Source: Methylocystis parvus OBBP (GTDB taxonomy: Bacteria > Pseudomonadota > Alphaproteobacteria > Rhizobiales > Beijerinckiaceae). From it: 64,000 nucleotides of DNA. This document shows, piece after piece, positions 26,559 to 35,155 of the stretch. Under the pieces are notes generated by a model. It had not been told where the DNA came from. It searched no databases and saw only the letters and a list, made by a program, of their open reading frames with translations. Within the stretch, counting starts at the first letter, position 1. Every line of letters starts with the position of its first letter. Location: NCBI RefSeq assembly GCF_027571405.1, contig NZ_CP092969.1, forward strand, positions 1 through 64,000. Reading direction: 5' to 3'. The translations under genes were made by a program, and so were the position numbers.

Positions 26559-27838
26559 CAGCGCGTCTCGCTCAGATTGATCGACGTTCCCGCGCCATGG
26601 GAGTCGCCGGCGCGAAGGGAATGGGCGGTGAGAGAAAGGCCGTGGGCGACGGATTGATGCCGCTTCATACGCTTCGCCCAGGCGGGTTCGCCGACGCCAA
26701 TCCGCGCGGCATTCGGCGCAATGGAACCCGACGCGCCGCCAACCGGCGTCGCCCCGCCAGCAACTTGAGACAAAGGTCCGCCGAGCGCCGCGCCCGCCGT
26801 TTCTCCTCCCGGCGATCCGCTGGGAGCGGGCGGATATCCGCCGGATGACGGCGCGCCGCCGGGAGGATTCGGACCGCGCCACGGCGGCAGCGCCGCGGCG
26901 GCCTGCATTTCGTTCTTTCCGGCGAGACTCGTCAGCGCGCCGCCGGCCATGCGGGCGGCGCCGGCGCCGGCGAGAACGGCGCCGCCTGCGGCGAAGCCGG
27001 TTCCGACGACGGCGCCCGCGCCAAGCTGCGGCCCGCCCGAGACGATCCCATTGGCGACGGCGGGGCCGAAAATCCCCAGGCCGAGCAGCGACAGCGCGGC
27101 GAGCACCAGCGCCATGGCGTCGTCGATTGTGGGTTGCGCGCCGCCGAACCCGGCCGTGAATTGCTGAAAGAGCGTCGAGCCGATGCCGACGATGACGGCG
27201 AGCACCAGCACCTTGACGCCGGAGGAGACGACATTGCCGAGCACGCGTTCCGCGAGAAAAGCGGTCTTGCCGAAAAGGCCGAAGGGAATGAGCACGAAGC
27301 CGGCGAGCGTCGTCAGCTTGAACTCGATCAGCGTGACGAAGAGTTGGATGGCGAGAATGAAGAAGCTCAGCAGGACGACGGTCCAGGCAAACATCAAGAC
27401 GACGATCTGGACGAAGTTCTCGACGAAGGCGACATAGCCGAGAAGCCCTGAGACGGAATCGAGGATCGGGCGTCCGGCGTCGATCCCGACCTGGGCGATG
27501 CGTCCCGGCCGCAGAAAGTCCCCCGTCGACAGGCCGCTTCCCGCCGCCTTGAGGCCAAGGCCGGAGAAGCTTTCGAAGACGATGCGGGCGAGATTGTTCC
27601 AATTGCCGATCAAATAGGCGAAGACGCCGACGAAGAGGGTTTTCTTGACGAGGCGGGCGATGATGTCCTCGTCGGGCGCCAGGCTCCAGAAGAGGGCGGC
27701 GAGCGTCACGTCGATCACGACCAGGGTCGAAGCGAGGAACGAGGCTTCGCCCCCGAGCAGGCCGAAGCCCGAATCGATATAGCGGGTGAAAGTCTCGAGG
27801 AAGCGATCGATGATTCCGGTCCCGCCCATGCGCGTCAC
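26558..27838 (-). CDS. trbL: TrbL, VirB6-like polytopic membrane protein
   Basis: The 426-residue protein has six or more membrane helices in its first 270 residues (for example VVLLSFFILAIQLFVTLIEF). A Gly/Ala/Pro-rich cytoplasmic tail and a polar C-terminus (KRMKRHQSVAHGLSLTAHSL) follow. Both are typical of TrbL. It forms the inner-membrane part of the DNA translocation channel. A second in-frame Met a few codons in is an alternative start. Confidence 0.92.
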   Translation of the reverse strand: MTRMGGTGIIDRFLETFTRYIDSGFGLLGGEASFLASTLVVIDVTLAALFWSLAPDEDIIARLVKKTLFVGVFAYLIGNWNNLARIVFESFSGLGLKAAGSGLSTGDFLRPGRIAQVGIDAGRPILDSVSGLLGYVAFVENFVQIVVLMFAWTVVLLSFFILAIQLFVTLIEFKLTTLAGFVLIPFGLFGKTAFLAERVLGNVVSSGVKVLVLAVIVGIGSTLFQQFTAGFGGAQPTIDDAMALVLAALSLLGLGIFGPAVANGIVSGGPQLGAGAVVGTGFAAGGAVLAGAGAARMAGGALTSLAGKNEMQAAAALPPWRGPNPPGGAPSSGGYPPAPSGSPGGETAGAALGGPLSQVAGGATPVGGASGSIAPNAARIGVGEPAWAKRMKRHQSVAHGLSLTAHSLRAGDSHGAGTSINLSETR

Positions 27839-28218
27839 TCGCTTCCTTGAGTTGGCGCCAATTTTGGCGACGGTTTTTCGAGCGCCCGCGGAACCGACGG
27901 GAAGATGTCGAGCGTTTCACCCGACTCGTCCCGCCGCTCGCTCGGCGTCAGAAATTTTTTCCGCTGGGCCGCCCAAAGCGCCCGGCATTTGGGATCGTCC
28001 GCCTGTTCGATCGGGAGCTGGGCGCAGCGCAGAAGCTCTTCATCGATCGGGGATGTTTTTGTCGGCGCGATGCGCTCGGAGGCGGGCAAGGCGTGAGATC
28101 TTGCGGCGACGTCGGCGTCGCAAGCCGCTTCGACGCCGATCAGGCCGACGCCGCCAACGACGATTCCGAGCGCGATCAGGCCGAGATTTTCGGGCATGAG
28201 CCAGTCTTCGATTTTCAT
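27835..28218 (-). CDS. trbK: TrbK-like entry-exclusion candidate
   Basis: The ATG at 28218 follows GAGGCGCG; a TTG at 28233 is less likely. The 127-residue protein has one membrane helix (LGLIALGIVVGGVGLIGVEA) and a periplasmic domain with two Cys (LLRCAQLPIEQADDPKCRALW). The position between trbJ and trbL and the motif ADDPKCRALWAAQRKKF match the alternative TrbK family of ICE-type trb operons, proposed to block redundant transfer between donors. Confidence 0.75.
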   Translation of the reverse strand: MKIEDWLMPENLGLIALGIVVGGVGLIGVEAACDADVAARSHALPASERIAPTKTSPIDEELLRCAQLPIEQADDPKCRALWAAQRKKFLTPSERRDESGETLDIFPSVPRALEKPSPKLAPTQGSE

Positions 28219-28229
28219 CGCGGCGCGCC

Positions 28230-28967
28230 TCAATGAAACATGGCGACATTGCCGGGCTGGTAGCCCTGTCCCGGCGCGATGAAGCGGCGCATCTGCTCGC
28301 GCGCCTGTTCCTGGGCTTGCGCCTGACGCGCTAGTTCGAGCGACTGGGCGCGGCCCTGCGACGCGAGCAGCGCGGTCACATCGGAAAGCTGCTTGCTTTG
28401 GAGCGCGAGAAGTTGATTGCCGGCCTGCGACGCTTGCAAGGCGCCGACGGCGGATTGGCTGGATGAGAGCAGCGCCCCCGCTTCGGATTGGGCCGTGTCG
28501 ATCGCCTGGACGACGCCGGCCTGAACCCGCATCGCGTCCTGAAACGCCGCCAGAGAATTCTGCCAGCGCTGGCGCGCCCCGTCGATCAGGCTGGCCGAAC
28601 TCGTCGAGGCGCCTGCAGCGCCATATTGCGTCGAAAAGATCTGGTCGATCTGCCGCACGTCATAGGCGATGCGCTGCGCCTCATTGAGCAGGCGCTGGGT
28701 CTCGCCGATCGACTGCTGGAGCGTTTGCAGCGAGGAATAGGGAAGATTGGCGAGATTGCGCGCCTGATTGATCAGCATCCGCGCCTCGTTCTGGAGGCTG
28801 GTGATCTGATTGTTGATCTGCTGCAGCGTATTCGCCGCGGTCATGACATTCTGGGCGTAATTGGTGGGGTCGAACACCGCGAATTGCGCCGACGCCGGCG
28901 CGCCAAGCGAAAGAGCAAGCGCGACGGCGCTCACCGTTGCGAGGCAATGGATATGGATCTTGATCAT
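28230..28967 (-). CDS. trbJ: TrbJ, VirB5-like pilus protein
   Basis: The ATG at 28967 has GGAGG upstream and opens a clear signal peptide (CLATVSAVALALSLGAPASA-Q). The mature protein is a Gln/Asn-rich helical coiled coil (ANTLQQINNQITSLQNEARM), then RQAQAQEQAREQMRRF, as expected for TrbJ/VirB5, the minor pilin at the pilus tip. It overlaps trbE by 4 bases. Confidence 0.92.
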   Translation of the reverse strand: MIKIHIHCLATVSAVALALSLGAPASAQFAVFDPTNYAQNVMTAANTLQQINNQITSLQNEARMLINQARNLANLPYSSLQTLQQSIGETQRLLNEAQRIAYDVRQIDQIFSTQYGAAGASTSSASLIDGARQRWQNSLAAFQDAMRVQAGVVQAIDTAQSEAGALLSSSQSAVGALQASQAGNQLLALQSKQLSDVTALLASQGRAQSLELARQAQAQEQAREQMRRFIAPGQGYQPGNVAMFH

Positions 28968-31399
28968 GACGTGGCCTCCAGATTGTCGTTGGGGACAAGA
29001 AGATCGGCGGCCCAGCCGAGGCCGTGCGCGGCGAGCCACGCCGAGGCGAAGCCCTCGTAGCTCACCTCCGCGAGAATGTCGGCGATCAGCTTCTGGTCGC
29101 TCTTCGAGGAGGCGGCGCAGAGCGCCAGCGCCACGGGACCGAGCCCGAGCTCGAACAGGCGATTGCCGCGCCGCGACTGGCAGTAATAGTCGCGCTTCGG
29201 CGTCGCCCGCGTGATGATCTCGATCTGCCGGTCGTTGAGGCCGAAGCGCCGATAGATCGACAGGATCTGCGGCTCGATCGCCCGCTCATTGGGCAAGAAA
29301 ATCCGCGTCGGGCAGCTCTCGACGATCGCCGGGGCGATCGGGCTCGTCTCGATATCGGCGAGCGACTGGGTGGCGAAGACGACGGACGCGTTCTTCTTGC
29401 GCAGAGTTTTGAGCCATTCGCGCAATTGCGCGGAGAAACCGGGATCGTCGAGCGCCAGCCAGCCTTCGTCTATAATAAGAAGAGTGGGCGAGCCGTCGAG
29501 CCGGCCTTCGATGCGGTGGAATAGATAGGAGAGGACAGCGGGCGCCGCGGCGGAGCCGATCAGCCCTTCCGTCTCGAAACATTGGATGTCGGCGTCGCCC
29601 AGATGCTCGACTTCGGAATCGAGCAGGCGCCCATGCGGGCCGCCAAGGCAATAGGGTTTGAGCGCACGCTTGAGGCTGTTCGATTGCAGGAGGATCGAGA
29701 GGCCGGTGAGCGTCCGTTCGTGGGCCGGCGCGGAAGCAAGAGAAGAGAGCGCCGACCAGATATGCTCCTTCACTTCCGGCGTGACGCCGACATTTTCGCG
29801 GGCGAGGATCGCGGCGATCCATTCCGCCGCCCAGCTTCGCTCCGCCGCCTCAACCACATTGGCGAGCGGCTGGAGCGCGACGGGCTCCAGCGCGTCCTCG
29901 GAGAGCGCGCCGCCGAGGTCGTGCCAGCTCCCGCCCATCGCGAGGACCGCCGCCCGCGCCGAGCCGCCGAAGTCGAACACGAACACTTGCGAGCGTTCAT
30001 AGCGGCGAAATTGCAGCGCCATCAAAGCGAGCAGCACGCTCTTGCCGGCGCCGGTCGGCCCGACGACCAGCGTATGGCCCACGTCGCCGACATGAAGCGA
30101 GAAGCGGAACGGCGTCGAGCCTTCCGTTCGGGCGAGAAAGAGTGGCGGCGCATTCAGATGTTCGTCGCGCAAGGGTCCCGCCCAGACCGCCGAGAGCGGA
30201 ATCATATGGGCGAGATTGAGGGTCGAGACCGGCGGCTGGCGCACATTGGCGTAGACATGTCCGGGAAGAGAGCCGAGCCAGGCCTCGAGCGCGTTGACCG
30301 TTTCGACCATGGAGGTGAAGTCCCGGCCCTGGATCGCCTTCTCGGCAAGGCGCAGCTTCTCGTCGGCGCGGCGCGGATCCTCGTCCCAGACGATGAAGCT
30401 CGCCGTCACATAGGCTTCGCCGATCAGATCGGAGCCGAGGTCCTGCAGCGCCGCGTCGGCGTCCATCGCCTTGTTGTGGGCGTCGGCGTCGAGAAGGACG
30501 GAGGCCTCATTGGTCATCACCTCCTTCAGGATCGCCAGGATCGACTTGCGCTTGGCGAACCATTGCCGGCGGATGCGGGTCAGGACTCTGGCGGCGTCCG
30601 TCTTGTCGAGCGCGATCGCCCGCGTCGACCAGCGGTAGGAAAAGGCGAGGCGATTGAGATCGTCGAGGATTCCGGGCCACGTCGCCGAGGGAAACCCCAT
30701 GATGGTCAGCGTGCGCAGATGCGCCCGCCCCAGCCGGGGCTCCAATCCGCCGGTCAGCGGCGCGTCCACCAGAATCGCGTCGAGGTGCATCGGCGTCTCG
30801 GGAACACGAACGCCATGGCGTTTGGTCGAGACGCAGGAATGGAGATAGGTCAGCGTCTCGCTGTCTGAGAGCCATTTGGCTTCCGGCGCGAAGCCTTCGA
30901 TGAGCTGAAGGAGCCGGTCCGTCCGGTCGATGAAGGCGGAGAGGACGCTCTTTGCGTCATGTTCCGAGGAACGCCCCTCATAGAGCCAGCTCTCGGCGCC
31001 GGCCGCGTCGTCTTCGGGCGGCAGAAAAAGAAGCGTCAGAAAATAGAAGCTCTCGAAATGCGCGCCTTCTTCCTCGAACTGCGCCCGCCGTTCTTCCTCG
31101 ACCAGCGCCGAGACCGGATCGGGAAAGGAGCTTGCCGGATAGTCCTGCGCCGGATTGTGTTGCGCCTCGAAGAAGATTGCCCAGCCAGATCCCAATCGCC
31201 GCAGGGCGTTGTTCAATCGCGCCGTCACGCCGACGAGCTCGGCCTGTGTCGCGCTTTCGAGATCGGGGCCGCGAAAACGCGCGGTGCGCTGGAACGAACC
31301 GTCCTTGTTCAGGACGACGCCCGGCGCCACCAGCGCCGCCCAGGGCAGAAAATCAGCGAGGCTCTGCGGCTTCCTGCGATATTCGGCGAGGTTCAGCAT
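28964..31399 (-). CDS. trbE: TrbE, VirB4-like conjugation ATPase
   Basis: The ATG at 31399 (MLNLAEYRRKPQSLADFLPW) gives 811 residues. Walker A GPTGAGKS lies in HTLVVGPTGAGKSVLLAL, and Walker B is LLIIDEGWLALDD. The CagE/TrbE/VirB4 N-terminal domain precedes them, and KRDYYCQSRRGNRLFELGLG follows near the C-terminus. It powers pilus assembly and substrate transport. The upstream 46 codons of the open frame overlap trbD and are not used. Confidence 0.93.
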   Translation of the reverse strand: MLNLAEYRRKPQSLADFLPWAALVAPGVVLNKDGSFQRTARFRGPDLESATQAELVGVTARLNNALRRLGSGWAIFFEAQHNPAQDYPASSFPDPVSALVEEERRAQFEEEGAHFESFYFLTLLFLPPEDDAAGAESWLYEGRSSEHDAKSVLSAFIDRTDRLLQLIEGFAPEAKWLSDSETLTYLHSCVSTKRHGVRVPETPMHLDAILVDAPLTGGLEPRLGRAHLRTLTIMGFPSATWPGILDDLNRLAFSYRWSTRAIALDKTDAARVLTRIRRQWFAKRKSILAILKEVMTNEASVLLDADAHNKAMDADAALQDLGSDLIGEAYVTASFIVWDEDPRRADEKLRLAEKAIQGRDFTSMVETVNALEAWLGSLPGHVYANVRQPPVSTLNLAHMIPLSAVWAGPLRDEHLNAPPLFLARTEGSTPFRFSLHVGDVGHTLVVGPTGAGKSVLLALMALQFRRYERSQVFVFDFGGSARAAVLAMGGSWHDLGGALSEDALEPVALQPLANVVEAAERSWAAEWIAAILARENVGVTPEVKEHIWSALSSLASAPAHERTLTGLSILLQSNSLKRALKPYCLGGPHGRLLDSEVEHLGDADIQCFETEGLIGSAAAPAVLSYLFHRIEGRLDGSPTLLIIDEGWLALDDPGFSAQLREWLKTLRKKNASVVFATQSLADIETSPIAPAIVESCPTRIFLPNERAIEPQILSIYRRFGLNDRQIEIITRATPKRDYYCQSRRGNRLFELGLGPVALALCAASSKSDQKLIADILAEVSYEGFASAWLAAHGLGWAADLLVPNDNLEATS

Positions 31400-31410
31400 C
31401 GATCCTCTCC

Positions 31411-31695
31411 TCACGCTACGAAATGCGCCGGGTAGCGCAAATGCCGTCGCACGACCTCGACGAAGTCGGGATCGCGCTTCGCCGCCCATACCGCAGCGAA
31501 TTGCGCGACGACCCAGAAGGCGAGGCCGGCGATCCACAGCTTCAGGCCGAGACCGAGCGCCGCCGCGAGCGTCCCGTTCAAAATCGCGATCGAGCGCGGC
31601 GCGCCGCCGAGAAAAATCGGTTCGGTCAGCGCGCGATGCACCGGGACCCGAAAGCCGGCGACAGTCCCGTCGGTATGAAGAGAAGCGTTTTCCAT
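31411..31695 (-). CDS. trbD: TrbD, VirB3-like membrane protein
   Basis: The 94-residue protein has the VirB3 signature RVPVHRALTEPIFLGGAPRS near the N-terminus, then two membrane helices and a basic tail (KRDPDFVEVVRRHLRYP). It works with the VirB4-type ATPase TrbE. The start overlaps the trbC stop. Confidence 0.9.
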   Translation of the reverse strand: MENASLHTDGTVAGFRVPVHRALTEPIFLGGAPRSIAILNGTLAAALGLGLKLWIAGLAFWVVAQFAAVWAAKRDPDFVEVVRRHLRYPAHFVA

Positions 31696-32030
31696 CAGAT
31701 CAGCGCTCCGCCGCCGAAGGAGAAGAAGGACAGGAAGAAGCTCGAGGCGGCGAAGGCGATCGACAGGCCGAAGACGATCTGCACCAGCCGACGGAAGCCG
31801 CCCGACGTGTCGCCGAAGGCGAGCGTCAGGCCGGTGGTGATGATGATGATCACCGCGACGATCTTGGCGACCGGGCCTTCGATCGATTGCAGGATCTGCT
31901 GAAGTGGTTGCTCCCAGGGCATGTTGGAGCCGGCCGCGACGGCAGGCGTCGACAGCGCGGCGGCGCTCAGAAAACACGCTGCAGCGCCCATGAGCCCAGA
32001 AAGTCTTGTGCCGATATGCAGCTTATTCAT
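31695..32030 (-). CDS. trbC: TrbC, VirB2-like pilin
   Basis: The ATG at 32030 follows GGAGAG. The 111-residue prepilin has a long signal peptide (cleavage near AVAAG), and two hydrophobic helices flank a short loop (IVAVIIIITTGLTLAFGDTS, then GGFRRLVQIVFGLSIAFAAS). It is processed to the conjugative pilus subunit, possibly with the TraF peptidase encoded at 51650-52153. Confidence 0.9.
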   Translation of the reverse strand: MNKLHIGTRLSGLMGAAACFLSAAALSTPAVAAGSNMPWEQPLQQILQSIEGPVAKIVAVIIIITTGLTLAFGDTSGGFRRLVQIVFGLSIAFAASSFFLSFFSFGGGALI

Positions 32031-33009
32031 CTGTCTCTCCAAGTTTGACGCGCATGAGATCGGCGAGCGAATAGTCGCCGCGTTTGGTCAGCCCTTTCAC
32101 GGCCGCGAGTTCGATCAATCTCCGCTCAGAGCCGCGCCCAGCTAGCACGGCGACGATCTGGATCGTCTCGGCGATCAGCGCGCGCGGCACGGTGACGACG
32201 GCTTCCTGGATGAGCTGTTCGAGGCGGCGCAGCGCCCCGAGCGCCGACCCCGCGTGAATCGTGCCGATTCCGCCCGGATGGCCGGTGCCCCAGGCCTTGA
32301 GGAGATCGAGCGCCTCCAGCCCGCGCACCTCGCCGATCGGAATGCGATCGGGCCGCAACCGCAGCGACGAGCGCACGAGGTCGGAAAGCGAGGCGACGCC
32401 GTCCTTGGTGCGTAGCGAGACGAGATTGGGCGCCGCGCATTGCAGCTCGCGCGTGTCCTCGATCAGGACGACGCGGTCGGAAGTCCTGGCGACCTCGGCG
32501 AGCAATGCGTTGACGAGCGTCGTCTTGCCGGTCGACGTGCCGCCGGCGACAAGCACATTATTGCGCTCGGCGACGGCCGCCCGCAGAATCCTGGCCTGAT
32601 CCTTCGGGATGATTCCCGCCGTGACGTAATCATCGAGCGTGAACACCGCGACCGCCGGCTTGCGGATGGCGAAGGCGGGCGCAGCGACGACAGGAGGCAG
32701 CAAGCCTTCGAAGCGCTCTCCCGTTTCCGGCAGCTCCGCCGAGACCCTTGGCGCGCCCGCATGAACTTCGGCGCCGACATGATGGGCGACGAGGCGGACG
32801 ATCCTTTCGCCATCCTCGGGCGAGAGCGTCGCACCCGCCTCTTCCAGACCGCTCGTCAGCCGATCGAGCCAGAGCCGCCCATCGGGATTGAGCATGATCT
32901 CGACGACGCCCTCGTCGTCGAGCCATTCCGCGATCAACGGCCCGAGCGCCGTGCGCAGCATACGCGCGCCGCGCGTCGCCGCTTCCCTATGTTCGGATCG
33001 AGCCGCCAC
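32023..33009 (-). CDS. trbB: TrbB, VirB11-like traffic ATPase
   Basis: The 328-residue hexameric ATPase has Walker A GGTSTGKT (about 156-163), an Asp box ([11 protein letters not shown]), Walker B/PIGEVRG and a His box (GIGTIHAG). It opens the trb operon and supplies energy for pilus assembly and DNA transfer. It starts at a GTG with GGGGAAAG upstream. In relatives traG lies just upstream; here 13 kb of defence cargo separates the two. Confidence 0.93.
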   Translation of the reverse strand: MAARSEHREAATRGARMLRTALGPLIAEWLDDEGVVEIMLNPDGRLWLDRLTSGLEEAGATLSPEDGERIVRLVAHHVGAEVHAGAPRVSAELPETGERFEGLLPPVVAAPAFAIRKPAVAVFTLDDYVTAGIIPKDQARILRAAVAERNNVLVAGGTSTGKTTLVNALLAEVARTSDRVVLIEDTRELQCAAPNLVSLRTKDGVASLSDLVRSSLRLRPDRIPIGEVRGLEALDLLKAWGTGHPGGIGTIHAGSALGALRRLEQLIQEAVVTVPRALIAETIQIVAVLAGRGSERRLIELAAVKGLTKRGDYSLADLMRVKLGETDE

Positions 33010-33344
33010 ATCTTTCCCCGGTTCTCTTCGAATCGCCGATCGGCGGCTCGAAACCGGGGACGATTAAGAAAGGCCCGAAACGCTCGGACGCAACAAGCAA
33101 GTCAGGGGCGTAGGGTTCTGGCGCGCAATGACAGGGAAACGGAAAGATCGCGGGTCCCGTCTTCCACTTCTGACCCCTTGCGGACTCCCCGGGACTTATC
33201 CAAAAATCGCTGTCTGCACTTGGGCACCGGAAGCCGACGAATAAGGACGACGCGATTTTCGCCTTGCCAAAGTACTTGCGGTTCGGTCTGATGGCATAGT
33301 TTGCTCACTTGGGTTCTGAAGCTGGATTAAGTGCCGACGCCGTT
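33010..33344. promoter_or_regulatory. Region upstream of trbB with a palindromic hairpin
   Basis: This gap must hold the trb operon promoter and the promoter of the opposing defence genes. CCCCGGTT (33016-33023) and AACCGGGG (33052-33059) are perfect inverted arms around an inner 12-bp palindrome, CGCCGATCGGCG (33034-33045). They lie directly before the trbB ribosome site, so they are a likely operator or RNA structure controlling trb. No other feature is clear. Confidence 0.4.
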
Positions 33345-34592
33345 ATGACTCCAGATCTCGTTCTTGATAAATCCGATCCCGGCGACGATGTCGCCGCGCG
33401 CTTTGATTATCAACACTCGTACGCAGCAATAAACGCCATTGGTTTGATTATCAGCGACGACTATGTCGAGGTTATATGCGAGAATCATGAGGATTATTTG
33501 CTAAAGAACAATGTTGGAAAATTCATCGGCAAACAGATCAAGACGCGGAAGATCACGTTAGCGCCGTTTAAGGCGGGAGATCCACAGGTCGCGAATGCCC
33601 TGGAAAAGTTCTGCCTGCTGGACCAGAAGTTCCCGGGCTGCTTCGAAGGTTTCGACCTCACCACAAACCACGCATTCTGGGAGAATGAGCAATCGCCGAG
33701 CAACCTCCCCTGGCTTCTGACCACGCTCCAGCAGCGCGGTGGCATTAAGGGGCTGCGCGAGAACAACCCGCTGCGTCAGTTTGTCAAAGGGATCGCAGGC
33801 AGTATCGGGCTCAGCCCTCAGGATGTGGCCACCACGCTAATCAGGACGACCGTTCGCGGTCACGCATCGGAAATCACTCACATTCGCAGCAGCGTGCAGG
33901 AAGCGCTTTGCGAGTGCCCCGGCATAAAGGACCTCCCCTATGCCACGGTCGCTGTGATCGCCAAGGCGGTCGTACAGCTTGCGCGGGACGCTTCGGCCAA
34001 AGCGCTCCGGGGGCCGATAACGGAACTGTTCGCCCCGGGGACCGACCTGAAGAAAGCGGTCGATGACCAACTCCTCGCCGGAAAGCGCATTTGCAAGGCC
34101 GATGTTCTCGCCGTCATTGACCAATTCAAAGGAAGCAGCAAGCCGTACCAGGATATCGATGTCTCCACGCTTGTCACGCCTGCCGATGCTCCGTCCGATC
34201 TGGTCGTTGCATTTCGCAAATTGGCTAAGGGCGGCGTTGAGGCCGCGCGGGTAACGAACATCGAAGATCGTGTCCGTTCGTTTGAAAAGTTGTTCATCGA
34301 ATGGTGCCAGAAGTACGGAGCGAACGAAGCCAAAAAGCGCTACAACAACGTGCTAGCGGCGGTGCAATTCGAAGCCGCCGAGGCGCATGCCAGCGCGGAG
34401 AAGGGCGCGGAGCCTTACGGCTCCGTAATGTACGGCGCGCTTGCCGAGCGCCTGAAGGTGCGCGCCAAGGCCGATCGCGACCAGCTGTACGGATGCCGTC
34501 CCGAACACCTGATCGGCGCGGCGGGAGTCCTCACGCAACAGTGCAAGACCTGGTGGTCGCCGCGGTTTGATGTCGCTGAGGACGTGCCATGA
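33345..34592 (+). CDS. ABC-3C defence system effector, DUF4297-like nuclease
   Basis: The 415-residue protein begins MTPDLVLDKSDPGDDVAARF. Its N-terminal region resembles the DUF4297/CAP4 PD-(D/E)XK nuclease: ARFDYQHSYAAINAIGLI, DDYVEVICENHEDYLL and KFIGKQIKTR, where E and Q-x-K are the probable catalytic residues. The rest is helical and probably binds partners. DUF4297 nucleases are known effectors of ABC-three-component (ABC-3C) systems, and the next two genes complete such a system with 4-base overlaps. A TTG at 33309 would add 12 residues. Confidence 0.7.
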   Translation: MTPDLVLDKSDPGDDVAARFDYQHSYAAINAIGLIISDDYVEVICENHEDYLLKNNVGKFIGKQIKTRKITLAPFKAGDPQVANALEKFCLLDQKFPGCFEGFDLTTNHAFWENEQSPSNLPWLLTTLQQRGGIKGLRENNPLRQFVKGIAGSIGLSPQDVATTLIRTTVRGHASEITHIRSSVQEALCECPGIKDLPYATVAVIAKAVVQLARDASAKALRGPITELFAPGTDLKKAVDDQLLAGKRICKADVLAVIDQFKGSSKPYQDIDVSTLVTPADAPSDLVVAFRKLAKGGVEAARVTNIEDRVRSFEKLFIEWCQKYGANEAKKRYNNVLAAVQFEAAEAHASAEKGAEPYGSVMYGALAERLKVRAKADRDQLYGCRPEHLIGAAGVLTQQCKTWWSPRFDVAEDVP

Positions 34593-35155
34593 GCCTGGAC
34601 CTCATCGAGATCGTCACAGCACTGGACCGGGATGAGGACGTGCATCTCGCCCGTATTATCGTCCTGCTCAAAGCCTTCTCGATGCCCGACGCACCGGCGA
34701 TTGAGGGCATCACCAAGTTGGCAAAGCTCGATTTCCTGCTCCGCTATCCCGCTTGCCTCGAGAAGGCTCTAATCGCGCGAGGGGTATCGCCCAGGAATAT
34801 TCCGGTGGACGACTTCGAGCGGCTGACGATCGAAGCCCGAATGATAAGGTACCGCTACGGCCCGTGGGATCACCGCTATCGCCGTTTCCTCAACATTCTG
34901 GTAGCTCGCCGCCTTGCCATAGTTCGCACCGACGGGCGCACAATCCAGATCGACCTTACGGTGCAGGGGAGCGATCTCGCGAAGAAACTGATCGAATCGC
35001 CCGGATTCTCGCGGGTGTACGAGCGAGCAGTCTTATTAAACAAGCATCTCAATCTTAAGGCACGCGCGTTGATGGAGTTCATCTACGAACAATTCCCTGA
35101 ACTGACTTCGCTGGAGTTCAACGAGGGGATCGCGTTTACGGGGGAGGCTCCATGA
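34589..35155 (+). CDS. ABC-3C system middle component
   Basis: The 188-residue helical protein (LDRDEDVHLARIIVLLKAFS, then KLAKLDFLLRYPACLEKAL) ends in a winged-helix-like part (RYRRFLNILVARRLAIVRTD). Size, position and the motif KLAKLDFLLRYP match the middle-component families of ABC-3C systems, thought to couple the ATPase sensor to the effector. It overlaps both neighbours by 4 bases. Confidence 0.68.
   Translation: MSLDLIEIVTALDRDEDVHLARIIVLLKAFSMPDAPAIEGITKLAKLDFLLRYPACLEKALIARGVSPRNIPVDDFERLTIEARMIRYRYGPWDHRYRRFLNILVARRLAIVRTDGRTIQIDLTVQGSDLAKKLIESPGFSRVYERAVLLNKHLNLKARALMEFIYEQFPELTSLEFNEGIAFTGEAP

Noticed and set aside
29582..30868. 428-codon plus-strand frame opposite trbE
   Set aside because: Antisense shadow of trbE; no ribosome site and biased composition.
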